Shown: positions 24,281 to 33,567, numbered from the stretch's first letter. The stretch is 64,000 nucleotides of DNA from RGIG3701 sp030530205 (GCA_030530205.1 JAUMVK010000016.1:1-64000), one strand, 5' to 3'. The notes: generated from the sequence alone by a model not told the origin. Translations and numbers: made by a program.

Positions 24281-27142
24281 ATGAGAAAACTTTCTGTTCT
24301 TATGCTTGTCTGTGTGGCCGCCGTGATGTGTGTCTCCGGCGTTTTCGCGCAGTACCAGCCGACCACTGAAAAGGGAAAAGCCCAGCTGAAGGAGGACTAC
24401 CTCTTCCAGTGCGACTTTGCCCCCACGTTTGAAAAAGCCAAAACCGAGATCGGTTACGCCCGCGCTGCGGCGGAACGCATCGCGAAACTCCCCGGCGCGC
24501 CGGACTTCAAAGCCCAGCTTGCCGCTCTTGATGAACTTGAAAAGAAAATTGACGCTTCCAAAGAAACCGAAGAACTGGCCGAGGAGCTTTACCTCGCCGT
24601 CCGTTACGCGAAGCGTGAAATCGTGATGCGCAACCCGCTCATCAATTTTAACGAGATTTTGCTGATCGACAATCCGTACCCGCACGGAAAACCGGGAGAC
24701 GCGACGGACGAATGGGGCCACGAAGCGCGCCACCGTAACGGTTACATGGCGACCGACGGCGGAAAACTCATCGTCTGCGGCCTGAACCCCGGCGAACTGA
24801 AACGCACCATTCTGGATGACGGCGGGTCTTTCTGGCGTCCCGACCTTTCCTTTGACGCGAATAAGATCCTGGTTTCTCACCGTTTGCCGGGCGAAAAATC
24901 CTTCCACCTCTTCGAGATGAACGCCGATGGAACGGATCTGAAGCAGCTCACCTTCGGCGACTACGACGACCTCGACCCGATTTACACGCCGGAAGGCAAA
25001 ATCGTGTTCTGCACGAGCCGTCAGCACTCCTACGTCCGCTGCATGCCGATGACGCACTCGTTTGCCGTGGCCCGCTGCGACGCGGATGGAAAAAACATTT
25101 ACGTCATTTCCGCGAACGGCGAACCTGAATATATGCCGAGCATGATGCAGGACGGCCGCGTCATTTTCACCCGGTGGGAGTACACCGACAAAGCCCTCTG
25201 GCGCGTGCAGTCCCTCTGGACGATCAATCCGGACGGAACCAACCCGCAGACGTTCTGGGGTAACCAGTCCACCTGGCCGGACGTTCTGACCGAAGCGCGC
25301 CAGATCCCGGGAAGCAAGAAGGTCGTTTTCTGTGCCGTTGGTCACCACGGCTGGTTCCAGGGCTCGATCGGTTACATCAACCCGGACGAAGGGCTGAACT
25401 ACCCGGACGGTCTGCAGAAGATCACGCAGGAAGTCGCGTGGCCGGAAGTCGGCGACGGCCCCACCCCGGTCGCATCGGATTACGAGTACCACGCCGCGGG
25501 CAAATATTGGGCGTACAAGACCCCGTACCCGCTCTCCGAGGAATACATGCTGGTCTCCGCGCGTGACGGCGGCCACCTCTACAACGGCCCGGATAATGAG
25601 TGGTTCTTCAACCTCTACTTCCAGGACGTTTACGGAAACAAAGAACTGATTTACGAAGGCGATTTCAACGCGTACTACGCTCAGCCGATGCGTACCCGCG
25701 ACGTCCCGATGCAGAAACCGGACCTGGTTCACTGGCCGAAGATCGGCACGGGCGAGAAACCCGAGAACGGAGTTTTGTACTCGAATAACGTGTTCGAAGG
25801 CGCTGACCCGATCCTCAAGAAAAACGGCAAATACATCCGCGTGATCCAGATGGACCCGAAGACCTATACCACGTGGCACAAGACGGTCCAGCATGACGGC
25901 CCGGCCATTTCCGTGTTCCAGGCCGACGGCGTGAAGCGCATCCTCGGCACGGTTCCGATCGAGGCCGATGGTTCGATCAACTTCCAGGTCCCGCCGGGAC
26001 AGGCGATCTTCTTCGAAATGCTGGACGAAAAAGGCCAGGCCATTCACGTGATGCGTTCGTTCACGTACGTGATGCCGGGCGAAAACCGCGGCTGCTTCGG
26101 CTGCCACGAGTCCAACATGAACACGCGTGGAAACATGCAGATGGGCGGCGGCCAGATGGGTTCCGCTCTGCGTAAACCACCGGTCGAACTGACCCCGGCG
26201 CCGTGGGGCATGGAAAGCATCAGTTTCGCCCGTTTCGTCCAGCCGGTCCTGGACAAAAACTGCGCCAAATGCCATCAGAATCCCGAGTCCCCGGCCTACG
26301 CCAAGCTGAACATGACCTCGCGTCCGTCCGCCAAGGGCTGGTGGGGCTGGGTCCATAGCCGTCCGAATGACCTGAGCCCGTTCACCGAGCCGTACCTGAC
26401 GCTCGTCTCCGGCGACTGCCCGTGGGGCCGCAGCAAGGTGAAGAACGAGCAGGGCGTTCCGACCAACCTCGCCGGTGTGTTCGTCGTGGAAGGTTACGAC
26501 ACGACTGACCCGAAGAACCTCGAGACCCTTCCGCCGTATTCCGCCTACTCGCCAATGAGCACGCTCGTTCAGAACGCGACCAGCGGCAAGCACCACGGCG
26601 TGAAAGTCAGTGAAGAAGACGCCCAGCGCCTGATCGCGTGGGTCGATTGCAACGGCCCGTACCTCGGCGACGAGGAAGTCCGCGCGATGTACGACCCGTA
26701 CTCCACGGCGATCGAGAACGTTCCGCCGGTTCGTCCGCGTATTGCGACCGCGCCGGTCATCAACCGCTTCGACATTCGTCAGGACGGCGACTCGGCCAAG
26801 ATCTGCGGCCCGGTCAAACTCCAGCCGGACATTCAGGAAGGCTTCAACATGAATGAGAAGCACCGCCCGTACATGGTCGAAATGCTCAAGAAAGAGAAGC
26901 TCGACGGTGAGATCGTCGCGGCGAACTACGGCATCGACGACGACAATCGTACGGACGTGACCGAAAAGGTGAAGGCGAAGTTCGACGGTTCCATCATGAT
27001 CGACATTCCGAACTATAACGATGAATTCGGCGACGTGTGCCCGAACAAGGTGAAGAACCTCCGCATTATGGTCCGCTATAAGGACGGCACGGAGAAGCAC
27101 TTCCGCTTCGGTGAGAACCAGACGATTCTTCTGACCCGTTAA
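24281..27142 (+). CDS. HzsA-related secreted di-heme beta-propeller protein (paralog 2)
   Basis: About 953 residues starting at the ATG after AAGGAGAAACC, which opens a signal peptide (MRKLSVLMLVCVAAVM... ending VFAQ). Same layout as the 10.8 kb paralog: helical N-terminus, propeller-like repeats (LFEMNADGTDLKQLTFGDY, FTRWEYTDKALWRVQ), then haem c sites Cys605-x-x-Cys608-His609 and Cys661-x-x-Cys664-His665. The segment IPIEADGSINFQVPPGQAIFF (split here as GTVPIEADGS and FQVPPGQ) is a family landmark before the first haem. Codon use is strongly biased to C- and G-ending codons and the ribosome site is strong, which suggests high expression. Function unknown; a periplasmic electron-transfer enzyme is likely. 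The C-terminal 120 residues after the second haem extend beyond paralog 1. Confidence 0.87.
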   Translation: MRKLSVLMLVCVAAVMCVSGVFAQYQPTTEKGKAQLKEDYLFQCDFAPTFEKAKTEIGYARAAAERIAKLPGAPDFKAQLAALDELEKKIDASKETEELAEELYLAVRYAKREIVMRNPLINFNEILLIDNPYPHGKPGDATDEWGHEARHRNGYMATDGGKLIVCGLNPGELKRTILDDGGSFWRPDLSFDANKILVSHRLPGEKSFHLFEMNADGTDLKQLTFGDYDDLDPIYTPEGKIVFCTSRQHSYVRCMPMTHSFAVARCDADGKNIYVISANGEPEYMPSMMQDGRVIFTRWEYTDKALWRVQSLWTINPDGTNPQTFWGNQSTWPDVLTEARQIPGSKKVVFCAVGHHGWFQGSIGYINPDEGLNYPDGLQKITQEVAWPEVGDGPTPVASDYEYHAAGKYWAYKTPYPLSEEYMLVSARDGGHLYNGPDNEWFFNLYFQDVYGNKELIYEGDFNAYYAQPMRTRDVPMQKPDLVHWPKIGTGEKPENGVLYSNNVFEGADPILKKNGKYIRVIQMDPKTYTTWHKTVQHDGPAISVFQADGVKRILGTVPIEADGSINFQVPPGQAIFFEMLDEKGQAIHVMRSFTYVMPGENRGCFGCHESNMNTRGNMQMGGGQMGSALRKPPVELTPAPWGMESISFARFVQPVLDKNCAKCHQNPESPAYAKLNMTSRPSAKGWWGWVHSRPNDLSPFTEPYLTLVSGDCPWGRSKVKNEQGVPTNLAGVFVVEGYDTTDPKNLETLPPYSAYSPMSTLVQNATSGKHHGVKVSEEDAQRLIAWVDCNGPYLGDEEVRAMYDPYSTAIENVPPVRPRIATAPVINRFDIRQDGDSAKICGPVKLQPDIQEGFNMNEKHRPYMVEMLKKEKLDGEIVAANYGIDDDNRTDVTEKVKAKFDGSIMIDIPNYNDEFGDVCPNKVKNLRIMVRYKDGTEKHFRFGENQTILLTR

Positions 27143-27150
27143 TCAACCAG

Positions 27151-27198
27151 ACCCTCACCTCAAAACGAAACATTTTGGGGTGGGGGTTTCTTTTTTTT
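27151..27198 (+). terminator. Strong terminator after HzsA-related paralog 2
   Basis: ACCCTCACCTCAAAA (27151-27165) pairs with TTTTGGGGTGGGGGT (27173-27187) using G-U pairs, then TTCTTTTTTTT. The long stem and U-tract fit a highly expressed gene. Confidence 0.88.
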
Positions 27199-27211
27199 CA
27201 AGGAGTTAATT

Positions 27212-28657
27212 ATGCTTACACGCCGCGATTTCCTCAAAGCATCCGCGATCCTGGGGGCGGGCGCGGGTTTCGTCCCTTACTTCGAGTCCAATCCGGTCCA
27301 GGCCTGGGCCGATCCGAACAATCGCCTCCGCATGGCCTGCATCGGAGTGGGAAGCATGGGCCGGCTCGATATGCGTTTCTTTAACGACCTCGTGGATATT
27401 GTGGCGGTCTGCGACGTCGATACGGATTACGGGATCGCCTCCGTCCTGAAATGCGGTTTCGGCCGTAAAAAAGGGGACGAAGTGATCCAGCCGGACACGT
27501 ACACGGATTACCGCAAGGTCCTGGAGCGCCCCGACATTGACTGCGTGATGATCGCCACGCCGGACCACTGGCACACGAAAATCGCCGTGGAAGCCCTTCA
27601 GGCCGGCAAGCACGTTTTCTGCGAAAAGCCGCTCACCCTGACGCTCGAGGAAAACCTGATCATTCGCCGCGCTGCGGAAAAGTACGGCAAGGTTTTCCAG
27701 GTCGGCACGATGCAGCGCTGCTTCCACGACCAGTTCCAGCTCGCGGCATTGATCGTCCGAGGCGGTTACTTGGGCAAAATCGAAAAAGTGACGGTGGACA
27801 TCGGCGGCTCGCCCAGTTCACCGGTGATCCCGAAAATGCAGGTTCCCGCCTCGCTCGACTGGAATATGTGGCTTGGTCAGGCGCCGTACACGGATTTTCT
27901 GGGTGACGCTTACGTGCCTGCCGCGTCGTGGGAATACCGCACCTCGCCTCGTCCCGAGCACAGCCGGTGCCACTTCCAGTTTCGCTGGTGGTACGAGTAT
28001 TCCGGCGGGAAATTTACCGACTGGGGCGCGCACCACATCGACATTGCGCTCTGGGCGATGAACCGCCAGAAACCCGGCACCGGCCCGGTTTCGATCGACG
28101 GAACGGACGCGCAGCACCCGGTTCCCTACAAAGACGGCTGGGCGCAGGTCGATAATCAGTTCAACACGGCGACCAGTTTCAATATTTACCACAAATTCGA
28201 CGACGGCTGCGTGATGAACGTTTGCTCGAACTCGCGCGACGGAAACGGCGTCCTCTTTGAAGGAACCAAGGGCCGGATCCACGTGAGCCGCGGCCGGGTG
28301 AAAGGGAAACTGATCGAGGAAGGGATCCAGGAAGAGTTCAAGCCGGAAGACTACCTGGCGCTGAACAACGGGAAGGAATTTTCGTCCAACCCGCTCGGCT
28401 ACGGCGGGCAGGATCTGGCGTACTGGGAGAGCAAGGTGAACTGGATCCGCTGTATCCGCGAGGGCGGCACACCGATTTGCGACGTTGCGTCCCATGTTCA
28501 GTGCGCGCACCTCTGTCACCTGAGCGGCATTGCGGCCCGTTTCGGACGTGAAATCAAATGGGACTCCCTGAACGAGAAAATCGTCGGCGACGAACAGGCC
28601 GCGGCGTTCTTCTCCCGCGAACAGCGCAAAGGGTTTGAGATCCCGAAGGTTGATTAA
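27212..28657 (+). CDS. Tat-exported Gfo/Idh/MocA family oxidoreductase (1)
   Basis: A 481-residue protein with a twin-arginine signal (TRRDFLKASAILGAGAGF). The Rossmann dinucleotide site is CIGVGSMGRLD, later than usual because of the leader. The conserved CEKPLTLTLEEN gives the catalytic Lys of the EKP motif, and GAHHIDIALWAM gives the downstream His. Family members oxidise or isomerise sugars, inositols and glycosidic substrates with tightly bound NAD(P). Planctomycetes export many of these with bound cofactor, so a periplasmic sugar-modifying role is likely. AAGGAG precedes the ATG, only 14 bp after the terminator of the previous gene, so its promoter is not evident. Confidence 0.88.
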   Translation: MLTRRDFLKASAILGAGAGFVPYFESNPVQAWADPNNRLRMACIGVGSMGRLDMRFFNDLVDIVAVCDVDTDYGIASVLKCGFGRKKGDEVIQPDTYTDYRKVLERPDIDCVMIATPDHWHTKIAVEALQAGKHVFCEKPLTLTLEENLIIRRAAEKYGKVFQVGTMQRCFHDQFQLAALIVRGGYLGKIEKVTVDIGGSPSSPVIPKMQVPASLDWNMWLGQAPYTDFLGDAYVPAASWEYRTSPRPEHSRCHFQFRWWYEYSGGKFTDWGAHHIDIALWAMNRQKPGTGPVSIDGTDAQHPVPYKDGWAQVDNQFNTATSFNIYHKFDDGCVMNVCSNSRDGNGVLFEGTKGRIHVSRGRVKGKLIEEGIQEEFKPEDYLALNNGKEFSSNPLGYGGQDLAYWESKVNWIRCIREGGTPICDVASHVQCAHLCHLSGIAARFGREIKWDSLNEKIVGDEQAAAFFSREQRKGFEIPKVD

Positions 28658-28674
28658 AACCTTGCGACCGGAAT

Positions 28675-28762
28675 CAGTGATGACCCCGTAAAAACGACAA
28701 ACAGCGGGTTTTGGGCCCGCTGTATTTTTTTCTTTTGTGGCGTAATTATCGGGGCATCACTG
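28675..28762. repeat. Inverted CAGTGATGACCCCGTAA element enclosing a terminator
   Basis: CAGTGATGACCCCGTAA (28675-28691) and the near-inverse TTATCGGGGCATCACTG (28746-28762) flank the terminator at 28701-28732. Related GATGACCCCGTA is at 44-55, and the right end resembles CGGGGCCATGACTGGCCCC at 36144-36162. Confidence 0.6.
28701..28732 (+). terminator. Terminator after Gfo/Idh oxidoreductase (1)
   Basis: ACAGCGGG (28701-28708), 7-base loop, CCCGCTGT (28716-28723), then ATTTTTTTC. It ends the plus-strand transcript before the convergent DUF1667 gene. Confidence 0.85.
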
Positions 28763-28774
28763 CTCCCACTCGCC

Positions 28775-29137
28775 TTATTTCACCGCCCGGGTCGCGACCA
28801 CGTCCGCATCGGTCCCCAGCACGTGCGACAGAATCACCTGGTTCATCTCGATCGGGGCCGTGACGTGAACTTGAGTCAATTCCGTCATCAGGTCGAAAAT
28901 CTTTCCCTTCGGGATCGGTTGGGAGGTTTTGACCGGAAGGCGGGTCACGACCGAGCCGTCAAGCTGGACGGTGGAAGTGACGGTCCGCGTGGGATTTGTG
29001 ACTTCATTCTTGCCGTACACTTCGCCCCGCTTGCACGTGTTGCCGGTCACATTGAGATTTTCGTCCACGACCAGGTGGCAGCCGCGCGGGCAGACGATGC
29101 AAATCAGTTCCGTTTTCCCTTCCATTATCTCACTCAT
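28775..29137 (-). CDS. DUF1667 cysteine-motif protein
   Basis: About 120 residues. The start is the ATG (MSEIMEGK) seven bases after GGAGG; its first codons overlap the end of the preceding FAD oxidoreductase gene, implying translational coupling. The N-terminal CIVCPRGCHLVV plus a later Cys in GNTCKRGE is the DUF1667 signature and probably binds an iron-sulfur cluster or other metal. In other bacteria this domain accompanies a GlpB/GlpA-like FAD oxidoreductase. Likely an electron-transfer accessory subunit of the neighbouring flavoprotein. Confidence 0.82.
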   Translation of the reverse strand: MSEIMEGKTELICIVCPRGCHLVVDENLNVTGNTCKRGEVYGKNEVTNPTRTVTSTVQLDGSVVTRLPVKTSQPIPKGKIFDLMTELTQVHVTAPIEMNQVILSHVLGTDADVVATRAVK

Positions 29138-30407
29138 TGGAAACCTCCACACTCAAAAGGCCGGTTTTGCTCAAAAGTTCTGACGCGCGAATCGTCAGGT
29201 TTTCCATTTCTGCCGGGATCAGGAACGGTTTTTTGACTTTTTTCAGGACTTCCCCGTTTTGCTTCACGACGAGCGAAACGTTCTGGAACGGTTTCTGAAC
29301 GCGGAATTTCAGGACGAAATCTTTCTCATTCCCGTCCGCGTCTTTACCCGGATGCAGCGTTTCGGGGAGCAGGTAACCGACCCCCGCGCCGGGCTGGGTC
29401 TGAATGACGTCGGCCGAGTTTTCGAGTTTCCCCTGAATGTACCGCGCCGCGGCCAGACCGGCCGTTTCGCCTTCCATGCTCACGAAATCGACCAGGTCGT
29501 GAACGTGCAGCGAGTTCCCGCAGCTGAAGATCCCGGGGATCGACGTCTGCATGTTTTCGTCCACGAGTGGCCCGCTGGTTTTCGGATGGATCCGCACGCC
29601 GATCTCCGTCAGGAGCGGGTTGGAGGGAATCAGACCGACTGAAAGCAGGAGCGTATCGACCTCAAATTCCCGATCGGTCCCCGGAACGAACTGGAACTTT
29701 TCATCGACCTGCGCCAGAATGATTTTCTCGAGGCGCTCTTTGCCGATGATCTGCTTCACCGTGTGGCTCAGGTAGAGCGGAATATTGAAGTCGATGAGGC
29801 ACTGCACGATGTTTCGCGTCAGGCCGTTGGAGTACGGCATCAGCTCCGCCACGCCGAGGACTTTGCTTCCCTCGAGCGTCATTCGGCGGGCCATGATCAA
29901 ACCGATGTCACCGGAGCCGAGGATGAAGACCCGTTTCCCGACGAAGTAGCCGTCAATATTCAGGTAGCGCTGGGCCAAACCCGCCGTCATGACGCCGGTC
30001 GGACGGTCGCCGGGGATCCGGATCGCGCCGCGTGTGCGTTCGGAGCAGCCCGTCGCGCAAATGACGGCTTTCCCTTTGGCGACACAGTACCCCTCCGCCT
30101 CGCTGGAGTAGTGGACCTCTTTCTCGGGCGTGATTTTCAAAACCATGGAGCGGATCTTGATCTCGATCCCGGGAAACTTCTGCGCCTGCGCGACGAAACG
30201 GGCGGCGTATTCCGGGCCGGTCAGTTCCTCTTTGAACCGGTGGAGGCCGAACCCGTTATGGATGCACTGGAGGAGGATCCCGCCGGCGTAGTCTTCCTTT
30301 TCCAGGATCAGGATCTTTTCCACGCCGTTTTCCGCGGCAGAGACTGCGGCCGCAAGCCCCGCGGAACCGCCGCCGATGATGATCAGGTCGTAATTCGATG
30401 TTTGCAT
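29130..30407 (-). CDS. NAD(P)/FAD-dependent oxidoreductase, partner of DUF1667 protein
   Basis: A 425-residue flavoprotein. The N-terminal FAD-binding IIGGGSAGLAAAVSAAENG, a central second Rossmann motif FILGSGDIGLIMARRM for NAD(P), and a C-terminal FSCGNSLHVHDLVDFVSMEG that closes over FAD are visible. CATGCSERTRGAIRIPGDRP is characteristic of the subfamily linked to anaerobic glycerol-3-phosphate or related dehydrogenases. No GlpA or glycerol kinase is adjacent, so the electron donor is open. The gene overlaps the DUF1667 gene by eight bases. Confidence 0.85.
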   Translation of the reverse strand: MQTSNYDLIIIGGGSAGLAAAVSAAENGVEKILILEKEDYAGGILLQCIHNGFGLHRFKEELTGPEYAARFVAQAQKFPGIEIKIRSMVLKITPEKEVHYSSEAEGYCVAKGKAVICATGCSERTRGAIRIPGDRPTGVMTAGLAQRYLNIDGYFVGKRVFILGSGDIGLIMARRMTLEGSKVLGVAELMPYSNGLTRNIVQCLIDFNIPLYLSHTVKQIIGKERLEKIILAQVDEKFQFVPGTDREFEVDTLLLSVGLIPSNPLLTEIGVRIHPKTSGPLVDENMQTSIPGIFSCGNSLHVHDLVDFVSMEGETAGLAAARYIQGKLENSADVIQTQPGAGVGYLLPETLHPGKDADGNEKDFVLKFRVQKPFQNVSLVVKQNGEVLKKVKKPFLIPAEMENLTIRASELLSKTGLLSVEVSNE

Positions 30408-30493
30408 GATAAAAACTCAAAAATTAATCACTTCAGGAAGTTTTCAAACTTCAATTCCTTTTGAACTTGGTGCCCAGCACACTCCAAACTTTT

Positions 30494-30598
30494 ATTTAAA
30501 CACGGATTTTCACGGATTAGGAGGATTAAAAGGATTTTGATTTAATGATTCCGTAATCTGTGGAAATCCTTTTAATCCGTGGAAATCCGTGTTTAAAT
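30494..30598. repeat. Palindromic TTTAAACACGGATTTTC element, copy 2
   Basis: The left arm ATTTAAACACGGATTTTC, ACGGATTAGGAGG... and right arm ...TTAATCCGTGGAAATCC, GTGTTTAAAT are inverted. It is followed by CCGGTTTGAAGTGGAGCGG, the same tail as copies 1 and 3. It fills most of the 253-bp gap between rimO and the FAD oxidoreductase gene. Confidence 0.85.
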
Positions 30599-30660
30599 CC
30601 CGGTTTGAAGTGGAGCGGATTTTCACCTTGGACGTCGGTTGATCCTTGAGGACTTCATTT

Positions 30661-32115
30661 TTATTTTGCTGTGATCGCAAAAAGGTCGTACTCGTCGCAG
30701 TCCACGATCTCGCACTGGTAAAACTCCCCGACTTTCAGCGGCTCGTCGTCTTCATTTTCGAGCGAAACGTAAACCACTCCGTCGATTTCCGGCGCCCCGA
30801 ACGCGGTATGACCAAGCCACGTTCCCTCCTCGTCGGATTCCATGTCGATCAAAACCTCCATGGTCCTGCCGATCTGCTTCTTTCGCAGCTCCGCGGAAAT
30901 GCGCTTCTGCGTCTGGAGCAACTCGTTCGTGCGTTTCAGCGCGGTCTTTTCCGGTACCTGATTCGGCATTTCGGCCGCGGGAGTACCCTCCTCCGGCGAG
31001 AACTGGAAGACCGCCACGTGATCGAATTTCTGCTTCCGCACAAACGCGAGGAGTTCCCCAAACTCGGCCTTGGTTTCGCCCGGGAAACCCGCAATGAAGG
31101 CCGTGCGGATCGCCAGATTCGGGACCCGTTCCCGCAGCCGGTTCAGAAGGGCCAGCGTTTCTTCACGCCCGGCCGCCCGACGCATGGATTTCAGCACGCG
31201 GTCGTTAATGTGCTGGAGCGGAATATCCGCGTACGGCACCACTTTCGGCGTCGTGGCCATGGCGTCGATCAGGTCGTCGCCGAAGTCCTGCGGGTACAAA
31301 TACTGGATCCGGATCCAGTGGATTCCCTCCACGTCGTTCAGGCGGCGGAGCAGATTCGCCAGCGTGTTTTCCGAGGGCGAGCCGTCCGGGTTTCGCAGGT
31401 CGATCCCGTACAAACTCGTTTCCTGCGCGATGAGGATCACCTCTTTCACGCCGTTTTTCGCGAGGTTTCGGGCTTCCTCCACGATCTCGTCCATCGGCTT
31501 GCTCGAGTACTTCCCGCGAATGTTCGGAATGGCGCAGAACGCGCAGCGGCGATTGCACCCCTCCGCGATTTTCAGGTACGCGACGTGCGGCGGAAGGAGC
31601 GGAAACCGGTGCGGGTCCGATGCGATCCCCTCGCTGTGGCCGTAAAACGTCAGCGGTTCGGGCGCGGCCGTTTCCTGAGCCGTGGCATCCTGCGCGTCGA
31701 TCTGCACGATCGGCAAAACGTTTTCGGGAGTTTTGACGCCGAAATCCCCGCTCAGGCCGAGCGTCTTCTGAACCGCTTCCAGAACGGAATCCCGGGAGAA
31801 AACGTCCAGAAAAGCGTCCACCCCGGGGCACACCTCGATGAGCGCCGCCTTGTCGCGGGTCACGAGGCATCCGGCGACGATGAGGCACTTCAATTTCTGG
31901 TCCGGGTCGTGCCGCAGGGCCTCCATTTCCTGAATATTTTCCATCGCTTCGTCCCGCGAGGCCGCCAGAAAACCGCACGTATTCACGATCACGACGTCAG
32001 CGTCTTCGACGTCGTAAACCGGTTCCAGACCGTTCACCTGAAGCAGACCGAGCATCTGCTCGCTATCGACGAGGTTTTTGGGGCAGCCGAGGGAAATAAT
32101 CGCGCAAGTCAGCAT
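30661..32115 (-). CDS. rimO: Ribosomal protein S12 methylthiotransferase RimO
   Basis: A 484-residue radical-SAM enzyme that adds a methylthio group to the conserved Asp of ribosomal protein S12. Order: N-terminal UPF0004 domain (ISLGCPKNLVDSEQMLG with the first cluster cysteines), radical-SAM triad CNRRCAFC before AIPNIRGKYSS, and a C-terminal TRAM domain. The PKNLVDSE motif separates RimO from MiaB. Slightly long because of an insertion around residues 150-175. It starts 10 bp after the MFS transporter gene on the same strand, so the two form an operon. Confidence 0.94.
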   Translation of the reverse strand: MLTCAIISLGCPKNLVDSEQMLGLLQVNGLEPVYDVEDADVVIVNTCGFLAASRDEAMENIQEMEALRHDPDQKLKCLIVAGCLVTRDKAALIEVCPGVDAFLDVFSRDSVLEAVQKTLGLSGDFGVKTPENVLPIVQIDAQDATAQETAAPEPLTFYGHSEGIASDPHRFPLLPPHVAYLKIAEGCNRRCAFCAIPNIRGKYSSKPMDEIVEEARNLAKNGVKEVILIAQETSLYGIDLRNPDGSPSENTLANLLRRLNDVEGIHWIRIQYLYPQDFGDDLIDAMATTPKVVPYADIPLQHINDRVLKSMRRAAGREETLALLNRLRERVPNLAIRTAFIAGFPGETKAEFGELLAFVRKQKFDHVAVFQFSPEEGTPAAEMPNQVPEKTALKRTNELLQTQKRISAELRKKQIGRTMEVLIDMESDEEGTWLGHTAFGAPEIDGVVYVSLENEDDEPLKVGEFYQCEIVDCDEYDLFAITAK

Positions 32116-32125
32116 TCAGGGTCCT

Positions 32126-33511
32126 TTACTCTGTTTGGGTTTGAGTGCTTTTCTCCGACAAAGCGGCGATCCCGAGGAAGACCATCGAAAGGACGCAGCC
32201 AACGGCGAGGAAAATGAAACCGCCGTTCCAGCCGAAGTGGTCGAACAAAACGCCCATGAGGAACTGCGCGAGGAACGCCGTTCCGACGAAGTAGCCCCAG
32301 AAACTCATGAAGCCGGCCGAGGTCCCCGCCGCTTTTTTCGGTGCGATCTGGAGGGCCAGCACGCCGATGAGCATCACCGGGCCGTAAACCAGGAACCCGA
32401 GCATGATCAGCGAGAGGAAATCCAGCCACTTCGCCTCGAGCGGGTTCAGCCAGTACAGAAGCAGGAACGGGATCGTCAGCGCCATGAAAACGATCGACGT
32501 GAGCGCGTGCCGCCCGCGGAATACCGTGTCGCTCATCCATCCGCAGATCAGCGTGCCGGGAATGGCTGCGAATTCGTAGAGGCAGTACGCCCAGCCGAAT
32601 TCGTCGATGCTGTACCCTTTCGCCTGCGCCAGATAAGTCGGCGCCCAGTCGGAGATCCCGTACCGCAGCAGATACACGAACGCGTTCGCGATCCCGACGA
32701 ACCAGAGGAGGCGATTATTTAAAATGTACTGGAAGACGATCTGGTACGTCGTCAGTTCCTGCTCGTTCTTTTCGGAATACGCCGGCGGGTAGTCATCGTG
32801 GAAGACCTCGATCGGCGGCAGACCGCACGACTGCGGTGTGTCGCGGACGAGGGCCCACGCCAACAGCGCAATTCCCAGCGCAATGAAGGCCGGCAGGTAG
32901 AAAACGCCGTATTCCCAGTGCGCGACCGTGAAGATTCCGACCCCGAACGCGGTCAGAGGGGCGAGCAGACCACCGCCCACATTATGCGCCACGTTCCAGA
33001 TGGCGATCGTTCGGCCGCGTTCCCTCGGTGAGAACCAGTGCGTCATGACGCGCCCGCACGGCGGCCAACCGCACGCGCTGAACCAGCCGATGAGGAACTG
33101 AATCCCGAACCAGACGAGCAGGATCGACTTTTTCGTGAAGATTTTCCCCTCACCGACCCAGGCCGGGCTGGCGAAAATGCCCGCGAGGATCGTCAGGACG
33201 GCCGTCACGACGAGGCCCAAACTGAGGAAATTCCGCGCGTTGCTTCGGTCGGAGACGGTCCCCATGACGAATTTGCTGACGCCATAAGCCAGAGCCACGC
33301 CGGACATCGCGAAGCCCAGCTCCGTCTTCGTGAAACCGAGTTCCGTGAGGTACGGGCCGGCCAGCGTGAAATTCTTTCTCAGGAGGTAGTAGGCGGCGTA
33401 ACCGATAAAAATTCCGATGAAAACCTGAAGCCGGTATTTGCGGTAGGTACTGGGAACCTGATCTTCCGGAAGCGGTTCCGTTGCTGGCGGGGGAGTTAAT
33501 AGTGAAAACAT
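32126..33511 (-). CDS. MFS transporter, organophosphate:phosphate antiporter type
   Basis: About 461 residues starting at the ATG of MFSLLTPPP; a longer in-frame reading would run into a repeat element. About twelve membrane segments. GIFIGYAAYYLLRKNFTLAGP and the loop GWFSACGWPPCGRVMTHWFS, then RGRTIAIWNVAHNVGG, are hallmarks of the GlpT/UhpT/PgtP (OPA) family, which exchanges sugar or glycerol phosphates for phosphate. The nearby FAD oxidoreductase pair makes glycerol-3-phosphate an attractive but unproven substrate. No Shine-Dalgarno is obvious. First gene of the operon with rimO. Confidence 0.85.
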   Translation of the reverse strand: MFSLLTPPPATEPLPEDQVPSTYRKYRLQVFIGIFIGYAAYYLLRKNFTLAGPYLTELGFTKTELGFAMSGVALAYGVSKFVMGTVSDRSNARNFLSLGLVVTAVLTILAGIFASPAWVGEGKIFTKKSILLVWFGIQFLIGWFSACGWPPCGRVMTHWFSPRERGRTIAIWNVAHNVGGGLLAPLTAFGVGIFTVAHWEYGVFYLPAFIALGIALLAWALVRDTPQSCGLPPIEVFHDDYPPAYSEKNEQELTTYQIVFQYILNNRLLWFVGIANAFVYLLRYGISDWAPTYLAQAKGYSIDEFGWAYCLYEFAAIPGTLICGWMSDTVFRGRHALTSIVFMALTIPFLLLYWLNPLEAKWLDFLSLIMLGFLVYGPVMLIGVLALQIAPKKAAGTSAGFMSFWGYFVGTAFLAQFLMGVLFDHFGWNGGFIFLAVGCVLSMVFLGIAALSEKSTQTQTE

Positions 33512-33528
33512 GGTATAAAGTAACGTGA

Positions 33529-33567
33529 AAGGCGGTAATGGAGGCCCGAGGCCGGAATTACGCACTG
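33529..33567. repeat. GGCGGTAATGGAG element, copy 3
   Basis: GGCGGTAATGGAG, GCCCGAGGCC, GGAATTACGCA: one unit in the leader of the MFS transporter gene. Confidence 0.7.

Noticed and set aside
24083..27100. A 1005-codon open frame on the minus strand
   Set aside because: It is the antisense shadow of the highly codon-biased HzsA-related gene; the protein is Arg/His/Val-rich without domains, and the plus-strand gene has signal peptide, haem motifs, ribosome site and terminator.
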